DNA of 45,809 nt from a virus. Position numbers and translations under genes: made by a program. Each line of letters begins with the position of its first letter. Position 1 is the stretch's first letter. The stretch lies in IMG/VR virus record IMGVR_UViG_3300030101_003177, positions 1 through 45,809 of that record. One strand, written 5' to 3'. Shown one piece after another: positions 9,200-19,900 of this stretch. The notes under the pieces are model-generated. The model saw nothing but the letters and a program-made list of their open reading frames with translations. It did not search any database and was not told the origin of the DNA.

Positions 9200-9531
9200 C
9201 TAGTTACCTCTGGTGATACAGTTACCTGTCCTTGTAGTAATCTTGTTACTACTCCTGCTGAAGTTGTTATTTCTAGGTCATACACATAAATTCCTTCTTC
9301 TAACGCTGCAGTAGCTGTTGCTGTTGCACTTATACTTAAAATACCTTGTGTAGCATTTATTACTGCGGCAGTCATACTTAAAGCTACAGTTGATGAGTCA
9401 TAGGTACTTCTTAACTGCATTGCTGCAGTATGCCCTGTTAAATTAAGAGGCGAATTATTCTCCTTAACAGTCATCTGTCTATTGAATGTTGCGCCTTGAT
9501 TTAATGTAAAATTGTATATTCCTGCTGACAT
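9196..9531 (-). CDS. BppU-like baseplate/tail N-terminal domain protein
   Basis: The 111-residue protein (MSAGIYNFTLNQGATF, NLTGHTAAMQLRS, EEGIYVYDLEITTSAG) matches by eye the single-domain beta-sandwich related to the N-terminus of phage baseplate upper protein (BppU), common in marine phages. It is the first gene after the consensus promoter at 9555-9583, with a GGAG ribosome site at 9543-9546. It therefore opens the fibre transcription unit. It probably joins the fibres to the tail tip. Confidence 0.65.
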   Translation of the reverse strand: MSAGIYNFTLNQGATFNRQMTVKENNSPLNLTGHTAAMQLRSTYDSSTVALSMTAAVINATQGILSISATATATAALEEGIYVYDLEITTSAGVVTRLLQGQVTVSPEVTR

Positions 9532-9554
9532 TTATATATTTCTCCAATTATAGA

Positions 9555-9583
9555 ATTATACTAAAAATTTGACCAAATGTCAA
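9555..9583 (-). promoter_or_regulatory. Consensus sigma70 promoter for tail fibre unit
   Basis: The minus strand reads TTGACA (9583-9578), a 17-base spacer, and TATAAT (9560-9555), a perfect match to consensus. Upstream of the -35 lies CCTATCAAAAATAACA, identical to the same position at the 31.77-kb promoter. The predicted start near 9548 gives a short leader with GGAG before the ATG at 9531. Confidence 0.9.
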
Positions 9584-9599
9584 ATGTTATTTTTGATAG

Positions 9600-9702
9600 G
9601 TATGACTTTTTAAGTCTGGGAGGGGACTTTGGTATTTTTATGGTAAAAGTTTTTTGGTTGATATAAGTATGTAATCCAAATGAAAAATTTAGATTTAGTC
9701 GT
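9600..9702. other. Short intergenic gap, no gene seen
   Basis: About 100 bases between the tail chaperone-like gene and the fibre promoter. A weak AAGTC/GACTT inverted repeat is present near 9607-9630, without a clear T-run on the minus strand, so a terminator before the promoter is possible but unproven. Confidence 0.3.
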
Positions 9703-10152
9703 CTAGCTTGGTGGAGTCGGAAACTCTATTTGAATTCGTTTTAAACTTTTATCATATGTATCAGGCAAATTACGTAAAGCCTGTCTATAAGTAGCCCACT
9801 CAGCTTTTTTAGAGTCAGATAAAGGACTATCTGCAGCCTGTGTCCAATCAGTAGACTGAAGTATCCTATCTCTATCTTGTCTAACCATAGCTAAAGTATC
9901 CTCAGGAGTTTCAACTTTTGCTTCTTTATCAAGAAAAACTACAGGGTTAGTTATAGGTAATTGTACTTTATCATATGCTTCAAGGTCGATTAAAGCATCT
10001 ACAAGTACTAAATCTTCCTCAGAGGCTAAAAATTTCATATCCTTTATAGTTTTTCCTTCAGGAAACTCATTTGGTATATAAGTCATTCCTTGCCCTATGA
10101 TAACTCCAGTTGTTTTATTATAAATTATAATGTTTTTAAGTTCTTCTGTCAT
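9703..10152 (-). CDS. Phage tail assembly chaperone-like protein
   Basis: The C-terminal half of this 149-residue protein (residues about 88-135) carries VRQDRDRILQSTDWTQAAD followed by WATYRQALRNLPD. This is the signature of a tail fibre or tail assembly chaperone family widespread in phages. It follows the tail tip gene (one-base overlap) and ends the main structural unit just before the fibre promoter, the expected place for a fibre assembly chaperone. It is not predicted to be in the virion. Confidence 0.7.
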   Translation of the reverse strand: MTEELKNIIIYNKTTGVIIGQGMTYIPNEFPEGKTIKDMKFLASEEDLVLVDALIDLEAYDKVQLPITNPVVFLDKEAKVETPEDTLAMVRQDRDRILQSTDWTQAADSPLSDSKKAEWATYRQALRNLPDTYDKSLKRIQIEFPTPPS

Positions 10153-13100
10153 TACGCTTTCCTAAAATTTGTTGAACTAATAAAGGCTCTAACACTTGGA
10201 ATCTGAGTACCAAATTTAAAAATATCGTGCATAAAAGCAAAAGTATTAAAAACATGATATTTATTTGCTGTTAAGGTGAATTCTCTAGCTCTAGTATGTA
10301 AGAAATCTGCGTTAACTCCTACTACAGCATCACTTTGATTTTGATTAGTATTAGTGATTGAAGAGTCAAAAAAAGAAGTATTTTCACTAAAACTAGTAAC
10401 AGAAGCGCAAGTTCTATGTTGTCCTGCCTGTCCAAAAAACTCAAAACCAAAAATAAAACTATAGGTACCACTAAATTCAGGTCTAAAATTAAATTGAACA
10501 ATTGGTCTTAAAAGAGCGGGCAACCTGTAAGTAAGACCAGAACCATCAGTAATTTGTTGATTAAAATGCACCCCCGAAGCATCTCTATGAAAGGGTGATG
10601 CTGCACCAAAACTTTGGAACCATATGTTTGTATTAGTAGAGGTAGAATATAAATATCCAGGTTGGGTTGCAGGGTTAGTTAATTGAAGAGTAGTAGTTCC
10701 TACAAACCCTGTAGTAGATACTACTGATTTATCTTGTACACGCAAAGTACCAGTACTAATAGAAGCCGCATTTATGTTTGTCATAGTCATATTGCTACCA
10801 TTAAAAGTACCCCCACTAATTCTAGTAGCGCTAAGATTTCCAGCTGTTATTGCATTTGCATTTATAGTTCCATTTGCGGTAACATTTCCTTCAAATGTAG
10901 CATTTCCACTACTATCTATACTAAACTGTTTTGAGTCTATTTGTCCATTTGCTAAATTAATTCTTGAGCCTACAACAGCAGATGTATTTGAATTTTGTGC
11001 AAAGTTTGTTGATTCTAAATTTATAGCCTTTATAGTACCAGTAGTAATATTATCTCCATTTATAGTTGTTGTACCTGATGTTGATAAATCTGTAAAGACT
11101 ACAACATCTGTAAAATTAATAAATGTTGAAGGAGTTCCAAATGTTAAATTGCTTCCACTTGATATACCTGCTCCAGCTGAGTTTTCAACTGCTGTAAAAT
11201 CAGCTAACCAATACTTTGGAGTTGTATCTCCAGGGTCTGCTTCAGGTGGAGTCTTTTGCCATGTACCAGTTGCGCCATAAGAAGTAGTTCCACTATCAAG
11301 TCCTGTAAATGCTCCTGTTCCAAAAGTAAAAACTGCGTTATTATCTGCATCAACAGCACCTGGACTAGTAGCTGAATCAAGACTAAAATAAACTGCCCCT
11401 GTTGTTGTTCGTATACCTGCAGTACCTGCTATTCCTTGTTTTATTATTCCTATCGTTGCTATTGCTGTGAAAGTTTCTCCACCTTCAGTTAGAGTTGCTT
11501 TTACAATTTTAGGAGTATCTGTACTTACAAAAGTACTTGCATCTATAGTTGCACTAACTCCATTAATACTTACACTTCCATCAGTAAATGCACCATTTCC
11601 ACTTCTTGCTGTTCCATCAGCATCTAATAATTGTATTGTAGGTGTTCCTGACAAATTTCTTTTTGTAACTGTAAAGGTTGTGTCTTGTCCTGTACCGCTC
11701 GGGTCTAAAGCTGCAGAGCCATCAAAGTTTATGGTAAGGTTTTGTCTATCAAATCCAAAAGAAGGGTCAAGTAATTTTGATACTCCTGCAACTCCACTTG
11801 TATTATTTGGGGCATAAGCACTATGAAGAACTCGTCTACCATTTGTAACAGAAGTATGTATTCGTTTATGTCTTACCCAAAAATTTCTATTACTAAATTC
11901 TCCGATTAAAAATTCTGCCGATGTTGCATTATCAACTGTTGCTATTAGTACTGCATTGTTTAAATTTGAAGTAGAAGCATAAATTTCTGTACTATCAGTT
12001 ACCTCTTTAAAGTTTGTAGCATTTGTCCAAGATATTGCAAAAAATCCTGGTTTAGATGATGATACAGTTAAATTAGTTGGAGCTCCAGGAGCTTTTATTG
12101 TTGAGTCTACTCCTGAGTCTTGACTGTAAATCGCAGCTCTTCGTTGCTTACTTATAATATATGGAGAGTCATCATACTCTATTGCTTTTATTGTTACTGT
12201 GCAATCTGCTTGAAAGTTTAAATTTATTATTCTAAATAATTTATTTACAAAACCAAAAGGCTCATAAGTTAGTCCAAAAACTTGACCTGGTTTTATTAGT
12301 AATCCTTTTTGTCCAACTCTAAATGAAATTTCTTTTTGATACCTTGTTTCTGTCAATGCTTTTTCTGCATTTATTCTTCCATTAAAGTAATTAGTTATAC
12401 CACTAAATGCTAACGATTGAGTTTTTCTAACATTTCTATCGCCCTCTAAATATTTGTCATTTAGAAATGTTACACTTCGACCTTCAAAGTGTATAGCAGG
12501 GTCAGGTATTGATGCTTTTACAACATTCTTAGAATTTTTATTTGAATTATCTGTGAGTTTAATATCGCCAATAATATCTGAATGTTCTATAAAGTAAGGA
12601 TTTATATTTTCTTTGTATGTAGTACCATTAAAAGTATTAGCAGATACTGGAGCAGAAACTTGAGTTTCTATATCTAATACATACTGACCTTTTTCATAAG
12701 AAAGAAAACCATTAAAGTGTGCTAACATCATATTTACATTTGCAAATACTGATTTACTTGTATCTAATAGAAAGTTTGTTTGGTGTCTAGTTACCCATCT
12801 TTGATGATGGTGTTCCCAGCCTAAGTATCTCCAGTATTTAATAAAATCAGAATCATATAGTTCATATCGAGCTGAGAAACTTTTATCAAAAGTCAAAGTT
12901 GTTGAGCCATCAGTTAAAGTTAAATTTGCTCCACCACTCAAAGGTGCTACAAAACTACCTTCATTAAACTCTTGAGCAGGACTGGAAGTCAGCGTGCTTG
13001 GAGTAGCTTGTGTAAATTGGTAGAATCCTGCAGCACCGCTTGCTCCAGACGGTGGATTTGTCTCAAGTATGACATCTCCCTTTTCATATGTTCTATAATT

Positions 13101-16100
13101 ATTATGAAGGTGATATAATTTACCTGTACACTCTGTAAAAGTTACTAAATTAGTTGTTGAATTAAAACTTTTTACTTTACCTGAAAAAGGAGGATTACAA
13201 CCTGTAACATTTCCAGGATTAAATACATATCTATTTCCAATAGTAGGTGTACCCCCTGTTAGTTTTATAGTTACATCTGAGCGTACATCACAAAGTCGTG
13301 CAGAAGTTATAAAACTACTTAAATCCATATCTGTATTTAGGTCTAATCCTTTACCATAAATACGATTAGTCATATAATCTAAAAGTTGCATAGCAGGATT
13401 ATTACCAGCTCGTAAATCGCTTCCACTTCCTGTTATTGTAAAAGTATGAATTGGTAAAGGAGCAAACATAAAAGGAGTTTCTATTGTTACTTTATTTGTT
13501 GAAGTATTAAAAGCTGTTATCTTTCTACGCTCTCCAGTTTCCTCTATTTTTAAAAATTGACCTACTATTTGATTTGCATTTGTTAAACTACTAATGGCAG
13601 AAACAGAACTAAAGTCAAATATTTTTGAATTTTGAAGGGCAACAGGTGTATCAGTACTAATTGAGGCAGTAAAGTTTCTTGAGTTTGTAAAAGTTAAAGT
13701 GTTTCCTGAGATACTAACTGTAAATGCTCCATGTTTAAAATTTTCTAAGTTTCCTCCAATATCATCTCCTGCAGTTTGTGAAACCATTTGAACCTGATTT
13801 GTACCTGTTAAATTTCCTAGTGAAGCTACTGTTACGGTTAGTTTATCATTTGAGAAACTTAGTGAACTTGCATTTACTCTTTGGTCAGGAAAAGCTGTTG
13901 GAGTTCTTACAACTCCTGCATTCCACGGTAGCATTGTCCAATTACCTGCTCCTATTTTATTTATTCGTATTTTATCATAAAGGGGTCTGCCGTTTGGAGC
14001 TACTAAAGTGCTTCCATCAACTCTAAAAAATGGAGCAACATCAAGTCTGAATCTGTATGATTCATTTCCTAATCTATCCGTAACTTCATATCTATCCATA
14101 ACTCTGAATTGAGTGCCGCCAGAACTTGTTTTTGCAGTTTCATAGCTTGAACCTCCATTATAACTAACTTCTACCCCTACAGTATCATTTTCATATATTG
14201 GTAAAGTATCCCCATTTTGACTAGTTGCTGGGTCAGGCACATATGTATTATCATAATTATAATTTTCATAAACTTTTCCTTTGACTGTATATTCTAACTC
14301 TGGAAGTTCAGTCATTTCTTCATTTATGTTGTATTCAGTTAAGACATATGCAGTATCTAATAATCTATGGTTAGGACTCCAGTAAGGAAGATTTCCAGTA
14401 TAAAAATCAGATTGTCTTTTAAAATCATTAGTTTTTGCCAAAGCTACTAGCTTGCTTAAAGCTGATTGGTCTTCTATTCCTCTCATAAAACTAATGGCAA
14501 AGTCAAAATCATCTCCAAAAACAGCTTTAAAGTTTACATTTTCTCTGTGTTGTAGTCCATCAGCATTTCCAACAGTAGAGTTACTTTGGTCAAAAGCACT
14601 TGATTCAATAGTATTTACTACTGGAGCACTTGCAGTTCCACCATCAAATCCTATAGGAGTTGTTCCTTCTAAACTAATAACTGGTATGTCAATCTGTGGC
14701 TCTATTTGATTTAGAGAGCCTCCAACTGTGGGGTCAGGCTTATAACTTTGATTATCATCATTCTCTACGGTGGTTGAATTTGTATTAACTGTAAAAATAT
14801 CTACTCCTCCAAGAGTATCTCCTCGACTCATTCTACCGAAACATACCATTTTTGAATCATCTTTATTTGTTCCAGTGTTAGCATTTCTAGTTAAAAAATC
14901 AGTTTCATCAACACAAATTATACTTGTATCATCAATATGAGCATTAAATACTCCATGCATTTCTCCTTCTGCTAAAGCATAAACTACGAATATTTTTCGA
15001 GCGTCGTTTTTATCAGTATCAGCAAATACAGGTATTCCTTCAATTTTTCTTACTCCATATACGAGAGGAATACTTGCTGCTTTCATTCCTATATCTAAAT
15101 TTACTTTTTCATTATGAACTATTTCTTCTTCGTATTCTTCTATTCCATAGTTTTTTCCACCAAATATTCCTCGTAAGCCTCCTGCTCGACTTGATACACT
15201 TCTAAAGTTTCTTCGTTTTTCTATTCGTTGATACTCAGCAAGAGTTGCAAGTGATGTTTCTGCATGTAAAAATCCTAAGTCTGCTGCATGAGCAGGTCTT
15301 AGTGCTTGTAGGGGATTTGGTTTTTCTTCTGCATTTAATCCTCTTTGAGCAGAGTCTGAAGTTATTCTTCCTCTTATTTCATTAAAATCTCCCCAATGAC
15401 TTGTTAAAGCCCAACTCACAGTTGAACCTTTTGATTTTTCATTTAGAGTACAACTACTTATGATTCCTTTAAATGTAAGTATGCCGTTTATAGAATTTGT
15501 ATCATTTACTCCATGAACATCGCCTGTTTCTGGGTCAATAAAAATTTTATAAACAAATACTTCCCTATTAAAAAATGTAGGAGAAGCTAAATCATTACTT
15601 TCTATTGCTAAAACTCCTCTAAGTTCATCGGATTCTAAAGTAATTGTAAATGCTTCGGTAATATTGGAACTTGGAAATCCAATATCAAAAAATCCAGTTG
15701 AATTATCATTTCCAGTCTTTGCTAGTGTTAAAGTTTGATTTGAGTTTGAAAAACCAGTGATAATATATTTTGCTGAAGAAGTAGAATTAGTGCCGTCTGT
15801 TATTACTGTACCACTATTTCTTGATATAGATACTAAATCTCCTTCACGAAAGCCTTGTTCTACAAAATCAAATACTTCAGTAGTAAATCCTGATTGATAA
15901 GCAAAAGTTCCATTAGTTGAAAACTGAGCTGTAATACTTACAGAAGTATTTAAATGTTCTGCTCCTAAAACCAGATTCATAGTTGTAGATTTTGCTTGAA
16001 TTGTTTCAGAATAAGAGCCAAGTGATTTTATTCTATTTGCTCTATAAATTTGTGCTCCATTTGCATTTCCATCTTGGTCTGTGCTTCCATCATCAAAACT

Positions 16101-16271
16101 TATATCTCTTGAAGCATCAGTAAAGTATGCATATCGATTTGCATTTGTTCTAAATCCTAAATTATCAGGCGCATTTGGTCTTTCAAACTTTATAAGGTGA
16201 GCGTACTCAAATGGAGCATTTGAGATTAATACGGTTTCTATATCGGTATTTATATCTTTTTTAACAGACAT
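10152..16271 (-). CDS. Tail tip / central fibre protein (lambda gpJ-like host specificity)
   Basis: This 2039-residue protein is the largest in the window. By size, composition and place (after the tape measure and a minor tail protein) it is the tail-tip host-specificity protein. A fibronectin type III-like domain is visible near residues 1392-1480 (APGAPTNLTVSSSKPGFFAI, then SWTNA). After it comes a beta-structured shaft with NGDNITTGTIKAINLES-type repeats near residue 1740, as in gpJ C-terminal regions, and a distal Phe-rich domain that is the best candidate for receptor contact. It overlaps both neighbours by one base (TAATG). Confidence 0.8.
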   Translation of the reverse strand: MSVKKDINTDIETVLISNAPFEYAHLIKFERPNAPDNLGFRTNANRYAYFTDASRDISFDDGSTDQDGNANGAQIYRANRIKSLGSYSETIQAKSTTMNLVLGAEHLNTSVSITAQFSTNGTFAYQSGFTTEVFDFVEQGFREGDLVSISRNSGTVITDGTNSTSSAKYIITGFSNSNQTLTLAKTGNDNSTGFFDIGFPSSNITEAFTITLESDELRGVLAIESNDLASPTFFNREVFVYKIFIDPETGDVHGVNDTNSINGILTFKGIISSCTLNEKSKGSTVSWALTSHWGDFNEIRGRITSDSAQRGLNAEEKPNPLQALRPAHAADLGFLHAETSLATLAEYQRIEKRRNFRSVSSRAGGLRGIFGGKNYGIEEYEEEIVHNEKVNLDIGMKAASIPLVYGVRKIEGIPVFADTDKNDARKIFVVYALAEGEMHGVFNAHIDDTSIICVDETDFLTRNANTGTNKDDSKMVCFGRMSRGDTLGGVDIFTVNTNSTTVENDDNQSYKPDPTVGGSLNQIEPQIDIPVISLEGTTPIGFDGGTASAPVVNTIESSAFDQSNSTVGNADGLQHRENVNFKAVFGDDFDFAISFMRGIEDQSALSKLVALAKTNDFKRQSDFYTGNLPYWSPNHRLLDTAYVLTEYNINEEMTELPELEYTVKGKVYENYNYDNTYVPDPATSQNGDTLPIYENDTVGVEVSYNGGSSYETAKTSSGGTQFRVMDRYEVTDRLGNESYRFRLDVAPFFRVDGSTLVAPNGRPLYDKIRINKIGAGNWTMLPWNAGVVRTPTAFPDQRVNASSLSFSNDKLTVTVASLGNLTGTNQVQMVSQTAGDDIGGNLENFKHGAFTVSISGNTLTFTNSRNFTASISTDTPVALQNSKIFDFSSVSAISSLTNANQIVGQFLKIEETGERRKITAFNTSTNKVTIETPFMFAPLPIHTFTITGSGSDLRAGNNPAMQLLDYMTNRIYGKGLDLNTDMDLSSFITSARLCDVRSDVTIKLTGGTPTIGNRYVFNPGNVTGCNPPFSGKVKSFNSTTNLVTFTECTGKLYHLHNNYRTYEKGDVILETNPPSGASGAAGFYQFTQATPSTLTSSPAQEFNEGSFVAPLSGGANLTLTDGSTTLTFDKSFSARYELYDSDFIKYWRYLGWEHHHQRWVTRHQTNFLLDTSKSVFANVNMMLAHFNGFLSYEKGQYVLDIETQVSAPVSANTFNGTTYKENINPYFIEHSDIIGDIKLTDNSNKNSKNVVKASIPDPAIHFEGRSVTFLNDKYLEGDRNVRKTQSLAFSGITNYFNGRINAEKALTETRYQKEISFRVGQKGLLIKPGQVFGLTYEPFGFVNKLFRIINLNFQADCTVTIKAIEYDDSPYIISKQRRAAIYSQDSGVDSTIKAPGAPTNLTVSSSKPGFFAISWTNATNFKEVTDSTEIYASTSNLNNAVLIATVDNATSAEFLIGEFSNRNFWVRHKRIHTSVTNGRRVLHSAYAPNNTSGVAGVSKLLDPSFGFDRQNLTINFDGSAALDPSGTGQDTTFTVTKRNLSGTPTIQLLDADGTARSGNGAFTDGSVSINGVSATIDASTFVSTDTPKIVKATLTEGGETFTAIATIGIIKQGIAGTAGIRTTTGAVYFSLDSATSPGAVDADNNAVFTFGTGAFTGLDSGTTSYGATGTWQKTPPEADPGDTTPKYWLADFTAVENSAGAGISSGSNLTFGTPSTFINFTDVVVFTDLSTSGTTTINGDNITTGTIKAINLESTNFAQNSNTSAVVGSRINLANGQIDSKQFSIDSSGNATFEGNVTANGTINANAITAGNLSATRISGGTFNGSNMTMTNINAASISTGTLRVQDKSVVSTTGFVGTTTLQLTNPATQPGYLYSTSTNTNIWFQSFGAASPFHRDASGVHFNQQITDGSGLTYRLPALLRPIVQFNFRPEFSGTYSFIFGFEFFGQAGQHRTCASVTSFSENTSFFDSSITNTNQNQSDAVVGVNADFLHTRAREFTLTANKYHVFNTFAFMHDIFKFGTQIPSVRAFISSTNFRKA

Positions 16272-16993
16272 TAGGGTTGAGCCTCCTCAAGACTAAGTGA
16301 AAATTGGTATAAGTTATTAGTTCCTAAACTATATTCTAGGACATCTTTTGTATTAATAACTCGAATAAGTGGATTTGTAAATACTACTGTGCTTCCTGAA
16401 GTTACACTTTTTTCAAAAGGTGGAGAAACATAATATCTTCTCTCACTTGCAGTATTTAATGCAGAGTCAGAAGATAATTTATTACTTGAATCATGTACTC
16501 TTATTATTTTATATGCTTTTAAATGGTTCGAGTCTGCACTATCATTTATCGTAATCATATCACCTCTTTCTAAATTCATTCCTGAAGCCGAAGTTCCTGA
16601 TACTAAAAAATTTGTATCTCCAGAAGCAATCGCTCCACTAACGGATATTGTTCCGCTACTTGCAGTTTGTGGCGAAGCGTGCTGTGGAAGTACGACAAAG
16701 AAAGGCTTTAATCTGCCTCTTCTTTCCTCTAAAAAATTATTTATTGGTTCAAATTCTGCCCTTGTCATAGGGTGATATGAAATTTCAATTTTCCAATGAT
16801 GACCCACAATTGCACGAGTTATAACTCTTCCACTATTAGTACGAGTCATAGAGACTGGCTGTTCAGAGGTAAATTTAACGGACGCAAAACCCGGTCCGAA
16901 GTCTCCTGCTCCTGCATTAGTAGTAGACCCATCTGGCGCTACGTTAAACGCTGGGTCAGGTAATCTATTTGCAAAAGTTCCAAAAGTTGCCAT
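16271..16993 (-). CDS. Minor / distal tail protein
   Basis: A 240-residue protein between the tape measure and the gpJ-like gene, the slot occupied by distal tail and minor tail proteins in siphoviruses. Features include MATFGTFANRLPDPAFNVAP at the start, WKIEISYHPMTRAEFEPINN (a segment often seen in such proteins), and a C-terminal GTNNLYQFSLSLEEAQP. No cysteine cluster of the lambda gpL iron-sulfur type is visible. One-base overlaps on both sides indicate coupled translation. Confidence 0.6.
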   Translation of the reverse strand: MATFGTFANRLPDPAFNVAPDGSTTNAGAGDFGPGFASVKFTSEQPVSMTRTNSGRVITRAIVGHHWKIEISYHPMTRAEFEPINNFLEERRGRLKPFFVVLPQHASPQTASSGTISVSGAIASGDTNFLVSGTSASGMNLERGDMITINDSADSNHLKAYKIIRVHDSSNKLSSDSALNTASERRYYVSPPFEKSVTSGSTVVFTNPLIRVINTKDVLEYSLGTNNLYQFSLSLEEAQP

Positions 16994-19900
16994 TAGTAAG
17001 ACCCTCCAGTTGAATCAAGTGTATCAACGTCTACTTGCTCTAGAAAACTTTCTCCATATCCATTTGCTGCTTCTCTTATCATTCCTATTATATTTCCTCT
17101 TTGTGATTGTATTGTTTGTTCTAATCCTGCTGCATCTACTGCATGTATAGTAAAGTTTACATTTGTTGCCATTTGTTGTTGTATTTGGTCATTTGGTGTT
17201 ATATCTATAGGCATAGAAGGAGTTATTACTTCTGGACCTCTTTCTCCTACAACTACTCCTTCAGAACCAACTGCATAGCCTCTTCTTCCTGAAGCTGCAG
17301 GTCTAAAGTTGCTTATATCTCCTCTTCCTGCCTCTCCTCGTAAGTATGAAAGTTCTCCTCTACTTGCAGTTTGTGCTACATTTACTTCATTTGTTCTATT
17401 TCCTACAGATAATGCCCCCACATCAGTTGCAAAACTAGGAGCATCTCCTGCTACAAAACCTGAATATTGTTGTTTTGAAATCATAGCAACTTGTACCGCA
17501 CCAATTGCTGCTATAGCTGCTGCAGCCGCTGCTGCTACAGCTGGTCCTGCTAATGGCATAGCAGATAAAGATGCAAATGCTCCCATAGCTGCTACTGCAG
17601 TATTCATAATGGTAAGAGCTATATTCATTTTTTTCTGTTGTTCAAAGTTTTTTCGAGCCATTGCTTCTTTTTGCATTTCCATTTTGTGAATTTTTATTAA
17701 AGACTCTCTTGACTTACCATCTTTTTTCTTTTCAGCTTCTATCTCTCTATCTATTCCGGCAATTCTTGCTTTATTATACCCGTCCATTGCTGCACCAACT
17801 CCTGCTAACATATTTGCAACTGAGCCCATAATTCCAGCAATATTTTTAACTGTCACTGTTCCAGCAGCTTCTACCGTTTCTAATACTTCTACTATTTCAC
17901 CAAATCCCATACTAACTGAACTCATAAATTGACTTATACCAACAATTCCTGCACCTTCGGGTCCGAATACTGAGTGCATAAGTTGTCCAAATTGAGCAAA
18001 TCTTTCTCCTATTACAATTAAACTAGCTCCTAGCATCGATTCCATATTTTGCATCAATTCACCAAATCTAAGCAAAAACGACTCAGGGCTAAAAAGCAAT
18101 GTCATCGCTTTTCCTAATATTGCACCACCATCAGTTTGAGTTAATAAGTTTTCTCCTAAATCGCCAAAAAATTTGCTATATGCTTTAGTCAGTTCTGCAG
18201 CATTCTTTTGTGCTGCTGCTGTATTATTCTTATTAGTTTGGTTGAATTGTTCTTCTGTTGCTGAATACCCCTCTTTAAGAGCTGTAAATAATGTCCCATA
18301 TGCTGAAATTTGGTCATCAATATTACTTAAATTAATATCTTTATTTTGCTCTTGTAATTCTTTAAGTCTTTCTTCCTCTTCTACACTAAATAAAGTTCTA
18401 TCAGTCAGTGAAAACGGACTCGTGAACATAGTCCCTGGTATTTGTTTTGTTGCAGCTTTTTGTCGTTTTTCTAATTCTTTTTGTCTTGCAATATTTGCAT
18501 CTCTTGCTTTCTTTTCTGCTTTCAATTCTTCTAATTTTGCTTGAGTTTGTGCTTGTTGAATTTTATTATTAGCTTTAAATACTTCATTTTCTGCTTTTAA
18601 TATAGCCATTCTAGCCTCTGCTTCTTTTTCAGCAAGTTTAAATTTTTCTTGTGCTATTTCAAGATTTCGTAGTGCAGTTCTAGCAGTAAGTTTATCTGTT
18701 TCTATTCCTTGCTGTTTAAAAGTGATGTCCTTTGTTTCCTCAGTTAAATTTTTAATTTGATTTCTTATTTTTTCTTCTTCTCTTATTAACTTATTTAAGT
18801 TTTCTTGTTCTTTTACTGCTGCAAGAGCTGCTTCAGCTTTTACTATTGTATCATCTGCTATTTTATTTTCTAAAGTTTGAATTTCTTGTAGTAAAGACTT
18901 TTCTAATTCTAATGCTGCCTTAGCAACTCCGTCAGCACGTAATTCTTCCTCAGTTAAGCTTTTTGCTCTCTTAATTGCTCCGTCATTTAGCTGTAATAAT
19001 AGTTTTTTACCTCTTATTTCTTCTTGAGTTACAACATTATTTAAAGCTTGAGTTGCTAATACTCGTGATTCTCCTTTTCCTAATTTGTCTATTAATTTAA
19101 CTCTTTGTTGAACATCTTTAGCTAAAGCTTTTTGTGTAATTTCTTGCTGTCTTAATGAATCAAGAATGGCAACTACTCCAGGTAATTCTTTGTCTACTAT
19201 CTCACCTTGTTTAATTTGTTGTTGTTTTATTAATTGTTTTTGTTGTGCAATGGCTTGTACATTATCTTTTAAATTTTGTCCAGTTAATAATTTACCTTGT
19301 TCAATTAATTTATTTAATTTTTGTTTTTGTGCATTTAGTTTTTTACCTGCAGCTAATGCTTCAGGACCTAGTAATAGTCTTACATTTGTTCCTATATCTT
19401 GTACTGCTTCTGCTACAGCGACTGCTACATCTACTTGACCTTCTACTGCTTGTTCTTTTACTCCGATTAGTTCTCTTTGAATACTACTTACATTTGCAAA
19501 TACTTGGTCAAACTTTGTAGACTCTTCAGTACTTCGCATAAATTTTCCAACTTCTTTTTCAGCTTCTTTAAAGCCTGTTGATACTCCATCAACAGCTTCT
19601 GCTAATCCTGTAAATCTAGCTTCAAGTGTTTCAAAAAGCTGACCAACTCTTGTTGACATTTCTACACCTGAAAGTTTTGCATCACCTAATCTATGAATAA
19701 ACTGACGTAAACTACCTCCAGTTAAGTCTTCTATTGCTCCAGATACTCGAGTTGAATTTTTTTCAAGTTCTATTAATGATTGAGTAAATGCATCTGCTTG
19801 AATAAATTCTTCAGCATCTATCTTAGCAAAAGCTAAGTTTGAAGGCGTGTTTGTCATAACAGCAGCAACCCCTCTAAAAGCTTTCTCAAATGCTCCCATT

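Noticed and set aside
10774-11280. 168-codon plus-strand open frame
   Set aside because: Antisense shadow of the tail-tip gene, no start signals.
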